This document shows positions 16,989 to 25,130 of a DNA stretch of 38,237 bases, one piece after another. The position numbers were made by a program, and so were the translations under genes. The notes below the pieces were generated by a model that was given only the letters and a program-made list of their open reading frames with translations, was not told the DNA's origin and did not search any database. Within the stretch, counting starts at the first letter, position 1, and each line of letters starts with the position of its first letter. Source of the DNA: an uncultured Christensenellaceae bacterium (lineage in GTDB: Bacteria; Bacillota; Clostridia; Christensenellales; UBA3700); assembly GCA_944380275.1 (NCBI GenBank), contig CALWHB010000015.1:1-38237 (forward strand), written 5' to 3'.

Positions 16989-17768
16989 TCAATCCTTTTT
17001 TCTCATCTTAGGGAAAAGTCTGAACGTGTTTTCGACGGTTATACGCTCAAACTCTTCATAATCCTTTCCCAGCACTTCGGCAATATAACGCGCCGTATTG
17101 ACGACGTATTTAGGCTCATTGCGCTTTCCTCTGAACGGTACGGGCGTCATATACGGGCAGTCTGTTTCCACGATTATCCTGTCCTGCGGCACTGCGCGTA
17201 ATATATCGTCTTTTTTTGCGTTCTTGAAAGTAACCACTCCGCCGAAAGCAAAATAACTGTCAAAAGGCGCAAGCTCTTTCACGAATTCTTTACTGCCGCA
17301 ATAGCAGTGCATCAGCATACCGTGCTGTATATAGTGCTTGTTTTGCCTCAATATTTCAATGAGGTCGCCGTATGCGTCGCGGATGTGAAGGGATACGGGA
17401 AGTTTTGCCTCGTGCGCAAGTTCAAGCTGTGCGACGAAAGCGCGTTTCTGCACTTCCCTTTCAGGCGTTTCGTAGTAATAATCCAGACCTATTTCGCCTA
17501 TCCCTATCACCTTGTGATGCCTTGACGCGTCGAGATAAAAATCAGCCTCTCTGTCGCCGTAAACGGCTGCAAATTCGGGATGCGTACCCACAAGCGCAAA
17601 AACGTTTTCGTTTTTTTCCGCAAGTCTGACTGCGTCGCGCGACGTTTCGTAATCACAACCGACTTCGACAATCGCAAGCAGTCCGTCTTTTTTCATATCC
17701 CCGATTATACGCTCCGTTTCGCCTCTCAGACTTTCTTCAGTGATATGAGCGTGAGAATCTATTATCAT
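16989..17768 (-). CDS. tatD: TatD family metal-dependent hydrolase (DNase-like)
   Basis: TatD proteins are TIM-barrel metal-dependent nucleases (3'-5' exonuclease or AP-site activity) in the amidohydrolase superfamily. The 259-residue chain keeps the metal ligands: HAH near residues 6-8, the Glu of GIGEIGLDYYY, the His of SLHIRDA, the His of LMHCYCGS, and the Asp of IVETDCPYMTP. The family signature near the C-terminus (PFRGKRNEPKYVV) is present. It follows metG by 32 bases and precedes the TatD-linked radical SAM gene, a conserved clostridial arrangement. Confidence 0.93.
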   Translation of the reverse strand: MIIDSHAHITEESLRGETERIIGDMKKDGLLAIVEVGCDYETSRDAVRLAEKNENVFALVGTHPEFAAVYGDREADFYLDASRHHKVIGIGEIGLDYYYETPEREVQKRAFVAQLELAHEAKLPVSLHIRDAYGDLIEILRQNKHYIQHGMLMHCYCGSKEFVKELAPFDSYFAFGGVVTFKNAKKDDILRAVPQDRIIVETDCPYMTPVPFRGKRNEPKYVVNTARYIAEVLGKDYEEFERITVENTFRLFPKMRKKD

Positions 17769-17800
17769 CTTAATCCGTCCGTATTATCGGTTTTATCTTG

Positions 17801-19762
17801 TTATCTTATTTCGCTGCCTGCCGCCATAACCGATTCAGGCGCGACAAGACTCAGGTTTCCGTCTTTGTCCTCAGCGCACAGCACCATACCTTCGCTGAGT
17901 ATGCCGCGCAGTTTGACGGGTTTGAGGTTTGCAACTACGACCACCTGTTTTCCCACCATTTCTTCGGGCTTGTACCACTTCGCTATTCCGCTGACTATTG
18001 TGCGGGGCTTTTCTTCGCCGAGGTCTATCGTGGAACAAAGAAGTTTGTCCGCTTTTTCGACCTTGCGGCACTCAAGCACCATGCCCACCTTGAGCTGTAC
18101 TTTAGCAAAGTCGTCTATCGTTATTTCCTCTGGAACTTTCTCCTCTTCTTTCTGCTCTGTCTTTGCGGGTTTTTCGCTTGCCGCCTTTCTCTCCTCGTAC
18201 ATACTGTTGACCTTTTCTGTAACTTCTTTTACGTCCACTCTCTCAAACAGAGTCTGCGGATTTTCTGCGGTTTTCGTTCCGCTTGCAAGAAGTCCGAATT
18301 TGTCCAGGTCGCTGAAATCCCTGCACGCGCTGCCGCACTGCTCAAGCACTTTCTCTGCAAGCGTCGGCATAAAACACGTCATCATCGAAGAACCTATTAT
18401 TATGGTTTCCGTCAGATTGTAAAGCACGGTCGCAAGTCTGTCTTTGTTGTTCTCGTCTTTCGCAAGTACCCAGGGAGCGGTTTCGTCGATATATTTGTTC
18501 GCACGGCGGAACAGATTGATTATGTCTTCAAGCGCGTCAGCCACTTTGTAACCGTCAATCTTTGCCGCAACCTTGGCGTAAGTGCCTTTCGCCTGCGCTA
18601 TAAGGTCGTCGTCGGGTTCTCCCTTAATGCCCTTGTTCTCGACTATGCCGCCGAAATACTTGTTGTTCATCGCAAGAGTTCTCTTGACAAGATTGCCGTA
18701 CACGTTGGCAAGTTCGCTGTTGACTGTTTCGCATACCGACTCCCAAGAAATCTGTCCGTCGTTGTCAAACGGCATCTGCGCGAGAAGGAAATATCTCACC
18801 GGGTCTACACCGAACACGTCCACGAGGTCGTCGGCGTAAATCACGTTGCCCTTTGACTTGCTCATCTTGCCGCCGTCCTGCAAAAGCCACGGATGACCGT
18901 AAATCTGCTTGGGAAGAGGCTCGCCCAGTGCCATCAGGAATATCGGCCAGTATATCGTGTGGAAACGCACGATGTCTTTGCCTATGATATGCACGTCAGC
19001 CGGCCAGTATTTTTTATAAAGCTCTCCGCTGTTTCCGTTTGCGTCATAACCCAGCCCCGTAATGTAGTTGGTAAGCGCGTCAAGCCATACGTAAACGACG
19101 TGTTTGGGGTCGCTCTTTACGGGGATACCCCAAGAGAACGACGTACGGCTTACGCACAAATCCTGAAGTCCCGGCTTGAGAAAATTGTTGACCATTTCGT
19201 TTTTGCGCGAAACGGGTACGATAAATTCAGGGTGTTCGTTGTAATACTGCATCAGCCTGTCCGCGTATTTGCTCATCCTGAAGAAATACGCCTCTTCTTT
19301 TGCGAGTTTGACTTCTCTGCCGCAGTCGGGGCATTTGCCGTCCACAAGCTGGCTTTCTGTCCAGAAGGATTCGCAGGGAGTGCAGTACCAGCCCTGGTAT
19401 TCTCCCTTGTAAATATCTCCTTGTGCGAGAAGTCTGTCAAATATCGCCTGCACCTGCTTTTCGTGATAATCGTCCGTCGTGCGGATAAATTTGTCGTAAC
19501 TCGAATTCATCAAATCCCAGATGCGCTTTATCTCAGCCGCCGTCTTGTCAACGTACTCTTTAGGCGTTGTACCCGCCGCAATCGCTTTTTGTTCTATCTT
19601 TTCGCCATGCTCGTCCGTACCCGTCTGAAGGCGTACGTCGTAACCCTGCTTGCGTTTGAAACGTGCAAGAAGGTCAGCAAGCACTATCTCATAAGTGTTT
19701 CCTATATGCGGTTTTGCCGAAGTATAAGCAATCGCAGTTGTGATGTAGTATTTGTCTTTCAT
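17801..19762 (-). CDS. metG: Methionine--tRNA ligase with C-terminal tRNA-binding domain
   Basis: MetRS charges initiator and elongator tRNA-Met. The chain has 653 residues. The class I HIGH-like motif is in YTSAKPHIGNTYE, the zinc knuckle has CTPCESFW and CPDCGREVK, and KMSKSKGN carries the KMSKS loop. The anticodon-binding helical domain spans about 360-520. A charged Lys/Glu-rich linker leads to an OB-fold tRNA-binding domain (about 548-653, TIDDFAKVQLKVGMV). The start has GAGG upstream. It is the first gene of the metG-tatD-radical SAM-rsmA operon and is divergent from spmA. Confidence 0.97.
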   Translation of the reverse strand: MKDKYYITTAIAYTSAKPHIGNTYEIVLADLLARFKRKQGYDVRLQTGTDEHGEKIEQKAIAAGTTPKEYVDKTAAEIKRIWDLMNSSYDKFIRTTDDYHEKQVQAIFDRLLAQGDIYKGEYQGWYCTPCESFWTESQLVDGKCPDCGREVKLAKEEAYFFRMSKYADRLMQYYNEHPEFIVPVSRKNEMVNNFLKPGLQDLCVSRTSFSWGIPVKSDPKHVVYVWLDALTNYITGLGYDANGNSGELYKKYWPADVHIIGKDIVRFHTIYWPIFLMALGEPLPKQIYGHPWLLQDGGKMSKSKGNVIYADDLVDVFGVDPVRYFLLAQMPFDNDGQISWESVCETVNSELANVYGNLVKRTLAMNNKYFGGIVENKGIKGEPDDDLIAQAKGTYAKVAAKIDGYKVADALEDIINLFRRANKYIDETAPWVLAKDENNKDRLATVLYNLTETIIIGSSMMTCFMPTLAEKVLEQCGSACRDFSDLDKFGLLASGTKTAENPQTLFERVDVKEVTEKVNSMYEERKAASEKPAKTEQKEEEKVPEEITIDDFAKVQLKVGMVLECRKVEKADKLLCSTIDLGEEKPRTIVSGIAKWYKPEEMVGKQVVVVANLKPVKLRGILSEGMVLCAEDKDGNLSLVAPESVMAAGSEIR

Positions 19763-19791
19763 GACACACCTCTTTTTGTTTTGTCTTTCAT

Positions 19792-19820
19792 ATTATAGCG
19801 CGTGAAAAGTTAAAAGTAAA
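19792..19820 (-). promoter_or_regulatory. Probable promoter for the metG operon
   Basis: On the minus strand TTTACT (19820-19815), a 17-base spacer, then a perfect TATAAT (19797-19792), about 30 bases before the metG start. The -35 is a partial match. Confidence 0.55.
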
Positions 19821-19907
19821 ATAAAAACGCCTTCATGCGCGAATATGTCTTTGACACAAAACCGCATATTGAGGCAGACAGCGCAATAAACATTAAGCGA
19901 GGCAACT

Positions 19908-20522
19908 ATGAATACAATGTTTTTCGTTATGACGGTCGCATCTCTTATACTGCTGACCGTAATATCTCCCGACAGCGCGTTTTCAATCATGATTAGCGGT
20001 GCAGGCAGCGCGATTTCACTCGCGGTAAAACTGTGCGCTATATATGCGATATGGCTGTCCGTTCTCGACATAATGCAGAAAATAGGCATGAGCCGCGCGC
20101 TTGACAAACTCTTTTCTCCGATTACCAAAAGACTGTTCAAAGGCGAAAGCGAACAGACAAGGCAATATATCACGCTGAACTTTTCTGCAAATCTTCTGGG
20201 TATGGGCAGCGCGGCGACCCCTCTCGGCATAAAAGCGATGGAAGGTATGCAGGACGGTTCTGACAAAGCGACAGACAATATGATTCTGTTTATGGTAATA
20301 AACGCAACTTCGATTCAGCTCCTTCCAGCAACGATAATAGGACTGCGCTCTTCCTACGGCTCTGCAAGTGCGTCCGACATCATCCTGCCTTCTCTCATTT
20401 CAACGGTGATTTCAACCGTATGCGGAGTGCTGCTGGCAAAAGCGTTTTCTTTCCCCTCAAAAAGGAAAAAGAAAACGGAAATCACTCTTCCTCAACCTCT
20501 GAAAGGAGCAAAACTGAAGTGA
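19908..20522 (+). CDS. spmA: Spore maturation protein A
   Basis: SpmA and SpmB are membrane proteins needed for full spore core dehydration and heat resistance in Bacillus and Clostridium. This 204-residue protein has several hydrophobic segments and family landmarks: AVKLCAIYAIWLSVLDIMQK, NFSANLLGMGSAATPLGIKAM and NATSIQLLPATIIGLRS, of the nucleoside-recognition (Gate) fold. GAGG lies 6 bases before the ATG. Its stop overlaps the spmB GTG. A sporulation-type promoter is expected upstream, but the candidate I looked at has poor spacing. Confidence 0.94.
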   Translation: MNTMFFVMTVASLILLTVISPDSAFSIMISGAGSAISLAVKLCAIYAIWLSVLDIMQKIGMSRALDKLFSPITKRLFKGESEQTRQYITLNFSANLLGMGSAATPLGIKAMEGMQDGSDKATDNMILFMVINATSIQLLPATIIGLRSSYGSASASDIILPSLISTVISTVCGVLLAKAFSFPSKRKKKTEITLPQPLKGAKLK

Positions 20523-21025
20523 GCAAATTTATCCTGCCCGTGTTTATTATAGTTGTATTAATTATCGGATACGTAAAGAAAGCGGGCGTATACGACAGCT
20601 TTGTGGAAGGCAGCAGACAAAGCGTAAAACTCATCCTTGAGATATTCCCTTATATATGTGCCGTGCTGATAGCGGTAGAGCTGTTTTCTCTCAGCGGACT
20701 AAACGCTTATTTCAGCCGCTTTCTTGCCCCCGTATTCAATCTGCTGGGCATACCTTCAGAACTATGCGAACTTGTCGTCATCCGTCCGCTTTCGGGCAAC
20801 GGTTCTATTGCGATACTCGAAAACATCTACAAGACGTACGGTGCCGACAGTTATATCGCGCGGTGCGGTTCTGTTATAGTAGGCGCAAGCGAAACCGTCT
20901 TTTACATCGCCACGGTATATTTTTCTACGACCAAAGTAAAAAAATTGAGATACGCTATTCCTATCTCTCTCTTTTCATGTTATCTGGGGGCAATATTTGC
21001 GTGCCTTCTGTGTCGATTTATCTGA
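20519..21025 (+). CDS. spmB: Spore maturation protein B
   Basis: SpmB is the partner of SpmA in spore core dehydration. The 168-residue chain begins with hydrophobic KFILPVFIIVVLIIGYVKK and contains the family region VVIRPLSGNGSIAILENIY, then VGASETVFYIATVYF. I chose the GTG at 20519, which overlaps the spmA stop and has AGGAG about 10 bases upstream. A longer in-frame reading from 20420 would add 33 residues inside spmA that do not look like this family. The 220 bases after it hold no recognised gene, only a weak TTTTCAC/GTGAAAA inverted repeat at 21172-21196. Confidence 0.94.
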   Translation: MSKFILPVFIIVVLIIGYVKKAGVYDSFVEGSRQSVKLILEIFPYICAVLIAVELFSLSGLNAYFSRFLAPVFNLLGIPSELCELVVIRPLSGNGSIAILENIYKTYGADSYIARCGSVIVGASETVFYIATVYFSTTKVKKLRYAIPISLFSCYLGAIFACLLCRFI

Positions 21026-21244
21026 TGAGTGTCTGAAAACATATTACAAATAACAGCGACGTCTTTTTTCTTATGCCATGCACTTCCTTTTGCGGCTTTT
21101 CTTCTCCCGAAATAAATCTCAGTCATAAATAATCTTTATAAATGCATCGTGTATTGTCCGCATAATGATATTTTTCACGTGTGTTTCTTGTGAAAATCAG
21201 ATTGCAAAACGACCTTTAACAGACAGCAACTCAAGCGGTTTTCT

Positions 21245-22171
21245 TTAATTTTTTCTGTTTGCTTTAGCACTGCGTACAACCGCTATCGCCGCCCATACTG
21301 CTGCCGAAAGCAATATGAATACGGCAAATATTACCGCCTGCATATCCGCGCCTATGACTTTGCCGAAGAAATCGAGGTCCATAGAAAACGCCTCCCTCAG
21401 TCCTTTTTCCGCTCCCGGAAGAACGTCGTTTATCTTCTCCAGCGAACCGCGCATGAACAGATTGCGGTAAAGCGACGCCGAGTATGTGCCGGGGACGAAA
21501 AGCGTTAGGTACTGCACCCCTTTCGGAAATACCGAAAGCGGCATAAAAGCCCCTACGAGAAAACCTATCACCGCGCTCACTATCCCCACAAACGCGCTGT
21601 GCTGCGAACCTGTCTTGAGCGCAAAGCACACGAGAGTGGAAAGCAGCGCGGACGACGCTACCGACATCACGGTGAGCGCGATAAGCCATAAGACGTCGAC
21701 AAAACCGAGCGTCCACCCCGTTATCGCCATATATAAGAAAACAACGACAAGCACTATAAGCGAAATGCAGAGCGTTACCACAAAATTTGATATGAGATAT
21801 CCTACCTCTACCAATCCCCTGCTTACGGGCGACGCCATCATATCGGCAAGGACTCCCTTTTCTTTGTCTTGTATCATAATTCCCTGTGCAGAAAACGATA
21901 CGGTTATGCATGCTACCGAAACGACACCTGCAAGCATCCACGAATCCACGAAATTCTTAAGCAGTTTTTCGTCGACGGGCATACCTTCAAAGGACGATTT
22001 AATACCGTCCATCTGTATGTCGCCCAAAAAAAGCACATAAAGCGCAAGTACTATAAGCGGAGCGAGCAAAGAGAAAAACACTCCCGTCTTATCTTTGAGA
22101 AAAATCTTCAGACTGCGCTGAACAAGCCTTGAAAGAGTAACCGCACCGTCTTTTATTTTCTGCGTATTCAT
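21245..22171 (-). CDS. ABC-2 type transporter permease
   Basis: A 308-residue membrane protein with about six hydrophobic helices. The first follows KDKTGVFFSLLAPLIVLAL; the others cluster at about 75-290 (for example LISNFVVTLCISLIVLVVVF and FAVFILLSAAVWAAIAVV). This is the ABC-2 permease layout of DrrB-like exporters. Its ATG overlaps the stop of the ATPase gene (ATGA), so the two form one transporter. Substrate unknown; export of a lipophilic compound is the usual role of this class. Confidence 0.9.
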   Translation of the reverse strand: MNTQKIKDGAVTLSRLVQRSLKIFLKDKTGVFFSLLAPLIVLALYVLFLGDIQMDGIKSSFEGMPVDEKLLKNFVDSWMLAGVVSVACITVSFSAQGIMIQDKEKGVLADMMASPVSRGLVEVGYLISNFVVTLCISLIVLVVVFLYMAITGWTLGFVDVLWLIALTVMSVASSALLSTLVCFALKTGSQHSAFVGIVSAVIGFLVGAFMPLSVFPKGVQYLTLFVPGTYSASLYRNLFMRGSLEKINDVLPGAEKGLREAFSMDLDFFGKVIGADMQAVIFAVFILLSAAVWAAIAVVRSAKANRKN

Positions 22172-23085
22172 CTCTCTCCTCCCGTAAGAACTTTGCCCGT
22201 TACGTTGAGAAACACGTCGTCCATATCTCCCTTTACGACTTCAAAGTCATCTATATATTTTCCGCAGTCCGCAATCAACCTTTTTGCATCTTCCGCGCCT
22301 TTTACCGTTATCTCGTAAGCGTTGTTGTCATACGTCCAGTCATATCCTTCAAACGCCTTGTCCGCCTCGGCACTCCTTTGCGAATACACGTACACCCTGT
22401 CTTTGGAATATTTGTTCTTCAGCTCTAACGGTGTGCCGGCAGCCGCGATTTTTCCTGAATCCAATATCACGACGTCGTCGGCTATCGCCGCCTCTTCCAT
22501 ATAATGTGTGGTAAGAAATACCGTCATGCCGCTTTCTTTGCGCAATCTGTCTATCACTTCCCAAACTGTTTTTCTCGTCTGAGGGTCAAGTCCCGTCGTG
22601 GGTTCGTCCAGTATAAGGATTTCGGGAGAATTGATAAGTCCGCGCGCGACGTCAACCCTGCGCCTTTGTCCGCCTGAAAGCTTTTCGTAAGGTCGTTTGA
22701 GAATATCTGAAAGAGAAAGCAGCTTTTCAAGCTCTTCAAGCCTTTTTTTCCATCTGTCGCCGTACAGACCGTAAAAACTTGCCCTTACCGTCAGGTTGTC
22801 GTAAACAGACAGCTTTCCGTCAAGTATAGAACCTTGAAACACTATCCCGGTTTTTTCTCTTACGACTTCAGGGTTTTTGTCAATATCGGCACCTGCCACG
22901 ACCACCTTGCCCTCGTCTTTTTTAAGAAGAGTGCAGATTATGTTTATCGTCGTGCTTTTGCCTGCCCCGTTAAGTCCCAGAAATGCAAACAGAGAACCTT
23001 TTTTTACAGAAAAAGTCAAGCCGTCCACGGCTTTCACTTGTCCGAAATATTTTTTGAGTCCGGTAATTTCGATTGCGTTTGTCAT
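22168..23085 (-). CDS. ABC transporter ATP-binding protein (DrrA-like)
   Basis: A 305-residue ATPase with Walker A GLNGAGKST (about 37-45), signature LSGGQRRR, Walker B LILDEPTTGLDP and switch His in TTHYMEEA. The C-terminal 80 residues form the small extra domain typical of DrrA/CcmA-like exporter ATPases. It begins 9 bases after rsmI without a clear ribosome binding site, so translation may be coupled. It pairs with the permease gene that overlaps its end. Confidence 0.94.
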   Translation of the reverse strand: MTNAIEITGLKKYFGQVKAVDGLTFSVKKGSLFAFLGLNGAGKSTTINIICTLLKKDEGKVVVAGADIDKNPEVVREKTGIVFQGSILDGKLSVYDNLTVRASFYGLYGDRWKKRLEELEKLLSLSDILKRPYEKLSGGQRRRVDVARGLINSPEILILDEPTTGLDPQTRKTVWEVIDRLRKESGMTVFLTTHYMEEAAIADDVVILDSGKIAAAGTPLELKNKYSKDRVYVYSQRSAEADKAFEGYDWTYDNNAYEITVKGAEDAKRLIADCGKYIDDFEVVKGDMDDVFLNVTGKVLTGGER

Positions 23086-23094
23086 AATATATTT

Positions 23095-23904
23095 TCAGAT
23101 AAATTTTTTGTATACTTCGTCTTTGGGCAGACAATTCTGCTTTGCAACTTGTTTTATTGCGTCCTTTTTGCTTACCCCTGCGGCAATCAGAGCCTCCACC
23201 TGTTCTTCGAGAGTGCCTGAAGGTTTTTCGGTTTCAGTTATCTCTGGAGCGTGTACAATTACCACGTATTCCCCTCTCGGCTCTCCGATTTCAATCTCCC
23301 CCAGTACTCCCTCTTCAACGCTTTCGTACATCTTGGTAAGCTCTCTTATGACGCTTACTCTGCGCGCGCCCAAGCACTCGTGAAGACAGTCGATGTCGTA
23401 TTTGAGGTCGTGCGGAGAGCAATAGAATACGAGCGACGCGTCAACCTTTGAATACCTATCCAAAAGCGACTTTTTTTCTTTCTTTTTCTGAGGCATAAAA
23501 CCTACGAAAACAAACACGGGCTGCAAAATTCCACTGACAGCCATTGCTGTCGCCACCGCCGTCGGTCCCGGTACGGATACCACTTCATATCCTCTTTCCC
23601 GCGCCTCTTTGACAAGCAGACTGCCGGGGTCGGAAATACACGGCATACCCGCATCGGTTACAAGCGCGACTGATTTGCCCTGCGACAGATTGTAAAGTAT
23701 TTTTTCCGCGCCTTCGCGCTCTTTGGGCTTATAATAACTTATAAGCGGTTTCCTTATTTCATAATGCGTCAGAAGTCCCAGAGTATGCCTGGTATCCTCG
23801 CAGGCTATAAGGTCTGCGGTCTTAAGCGTTTCCAACGCTCTCAAGGTTATGTCTTTGAGATTTCCTATAGGAGTTCCTACGACGTATAATTTGCCTTTTT
23901 CCAT
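23095..23904 (-). CDS. rsmI: 16S rRNA (cytidine(1402)-2'-O)-methyltransferase
   Basis: RsmI 2'-O-methylates C1402 in the 16S rRNA decoding centre. The 269-residue chain has the tetrapyrrole-methylase fold motifs KLYVVGTPIGNLKDITLRAL, LIACEDTRHT, LVTDAGMPCISDPG and VSVPGPTAVATAMAVSG. The C-terminal region (KKDAIKQVAKQNCLPKDEVYK) is the small helical domain of the family. It begins 1 base after the trmN6-like stop. trmN6-rsmI pairing is common in Bacillota, and here the two ABC genes follow. Confidence 0.96.
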   Translation of the reverse strand: MEKGKLYVVGTPIGNLKDITLRALETLKTADLIACEDTRHTLGLLTHYEIRKPLISYYKPKEREGAEKILYNLSQGKSVALVTDAGMPCISDPGSLLVKEARERGYEVVSVPGPTAVATAMAVSGILQPVFVFVGFMPQKKKEKKSLLDRYSKVDASLVFYCSPHDLKYDIDCLHECLGARRVSVIRELTKMYESVEEGVLGEIEIGEPRGEYVVIVHAPEITETEKPSGTLEEQVEALIAAGVSKKDAIKQVAKQNCLPKDEVYKKFI

Positions 23905-23905
23905 A

Positions 23906-24643
23906 TTATTCCTTTGAATACAGTTTCTTTGCCTGCTCCGTCATTGAGCCGTCATCGTTATAGACTACGAGTTTTTCAAGTTTCATACCTGAAGAACCGT
24001 TCTTTTTCGCCTCGGCGATAAATACGTCAGCAGCTTTGTTTTTCTTGGGATAAACAAGTGTGATTTTTTTGACTTCAAGAGAACATGCCTGCATATAGCC
24101 TATTGCCTCAGCCATACGTTCAACCTTGTGGACCATATAAAATGCCCCGCCCCACTTCAGCACTTTGGACGCGCTTTGGGCAATACCTTTAAGGTCGCAG
24201 CTGCTCTCATGCCTCGACAGCGCGATTTCTTCTCTCTCGCGTTCCGCTCCGCTGCCTTTTTTGAAATAAGGCGGATTGCATACCACAACGTTTACGCTTT
24301 CTTTTCCCAGAAGTCTGTCCGCCGCGGCAATATCTCCTTCCACAACCTCTATTCTGTCAACCAGATTGTTATGTTCTGCGTTTTTGCGCGCCAGCTCGCA
24401 CATTATTTTTTGCTTTTCGAGAGCATATATTTTTGCTGCACCCGTCTTCGCCGCAACAAGCACCGCGATTATTCCGCTGCCCGTACCGAAATCAGCAACC
24501 ACGTCGCCTTTCTTTACTTTTGCAAGATTCGCAAGCAGAACGGCGTCTGAAGTAAAACAATACAGCGACGAATATTGCCACAGCGAAAGTCCTTTGTATT
24601 GCAGGTCGTCCAACCTGAGTTGATAGTCGTTTTGATTTGCCAT
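23906..24643 (-). CDS. trmN6: TrmN6-like tRNA1(Val) (adenine(37)-N6)-methyltransferase
   Basis: TrmN6 (YfiC/YabB family) methylates N6 of A37 in tRNA-Val. The 245-residue chain has the family start (RLDDLQYKGLSLWQYSS, then FTSDAVLLA), the SAM-binding VVADFGTGSGIIAVL (about 47-61), acidic loop ALEKQ, and the N6-adenine catalytic motif NPPY near residue 118. No ribosome binding site precedes the ATG; the -10 box ends only 6 bases upstream, so the message is probably leaderless. First gene of the operon trmN6-rsmI-ABC. The tRNA substrate is assigned from the family, not shown here. Confidence 0.88.
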   Translation of the reverse strand: MANQNDYQLRLDDLQYKGLSLWQYSSLYCFTSDAVLLANLAKVKKGDVVADFGTGSGIIAVLVAAKTGAAKIYALEKQKIMCELARKNAEHNNLVDRIEVVEGDIAAADRLLGKESVNVVVCNPPYFKKGSGAEREREEIALSRHESSCDLKGIAQSASKVLKWGGAFYMVHKVERMAEAIGYMQACSLEVKKITLVYPKKNKAADVFIAEAKKNGSSGMKLEKLVVYNDDGSMTEQAKKLYSKE

Positions 24644-24649
24644 ATCATT

Positions 24650-24679
24650 ATTATATCATTGCGGACATTGCTGCGTCAA
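24650..24679 (-). promoter_or_regulatory. Promoter giving a probably leaderless trmN6-rsmI-ABC transcript
   Basis: On the minus strand TTGACG (24679-24674), an 18-base spacer, then TATAAT (24655-24650). Only 6 bases separate the -10 from the ATG at 24643, so the usual initiation point falls on the start codon itself. No Shine-Dalgarno sequence is present. Confidence 0.65.
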
Positions 24680-24702
24680 AGATAATTTGTGTAACAAAAT
24701 CA

Positions 24703-24731
24703 TTGACAAATCCAAATAATCACTCTATAAT
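24703..24731 (+). promoter_or_regulatory. Consensus sigma-A promoter for tRNA-Arg
   Basis: Perfect TTGACA (24703-24708), 17-base spacer and perfect TATAAT (24726-24731), 26 bases before the tRNA. Such near-ideal promoters are typical of stable RNA genes. Confidence 0.9.
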
Positions 24732-24757
24732 AATTACGCAATCGAAAAACTGCATTT

Positions 24758-24834
<77 letters not shown>

Positions 24835-24840
24835 ACCAAA

Positions 24841-24870
24841 AAGACACGCATTTTTTGCGTGTCTTTTGTT
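24841..24870 (+). terminator. tRNA-Arg terminator
   Basis: A 10-base-pair stem AAGACACGCA (24841-24850) with TGCGTGTCTT (24856-24865) and a T loop, followed by TTTGTT. It begins 6 bases after the tRNA. Confidence 0.9.
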
Positions 24871-24879
24871 GTCAGCAGT

Positions 24880-25020
24880 CATAAGGAGTTCTTGAATCCC
24901 TCATGATAAGCACAGCGTTCATCGGATTCGGCAATCCGCCTCAGGCGGTTGCTTTCGCGGCTTGCAGGCATAACAAACCTTCGCAGAGAATTGCTGAGCG
25001 AATATTTCTTATGGTGCGCC
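24880..25020. repeat. Partial copies of the tRNA-Arg 3' end (att-like remnants)
   Basis: Bases 24880-24901, read on the minus strand, repeat the tRNA T-arm and acceptor start (AGGGATTC, two extra A, GAACTCCTTATG). Bases 25008-25020 repeat the last part of the tRNA in direct orientation (CTTATGGTGCGCC, 13 of 13 bases identical to 24821-24833). Between them, 24923-24948 holds two overlapping hairpins: CGGATT/AATCCG and CCGCCT/AGGCGG. Copies of a tRNA 3' end beside the tRNA are the usual footprint of site-specific integration. No recombinase is left here. Confidence 0.65.
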
Positions 25021-25072
25021 TTACCTTTTGACAAATTTGTATGTCTTTTTATTATTATGTTTTCGGTACGAC

Positions 25073-25101
25073 TTGCCGTAGTTATATTTATTTGTTATAA
25101 T
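25073..25101 (+). promoter_or_regulatory. Promoter for the DUF262 defence gene
   Basis: TTGCCG (25073-25078), 17-base spacer, TATAAT (25096-25101). It places the transcript start near 25108, which rules out the in-frame TTG at 25101 as start codon. Confidence 0.65.
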
Positions 25102-25130
25102 TGTTACAAGAAATATATGAGGTCTATCAT

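Noticed and set aside
19840..19875. Sporulation sigma-factor promoter before spmA (GAATATG ... CATATT)
   Set aside because: The spacing is too long for sigma-E and slightly too long for sigma-G, so I did not list it as a feature.
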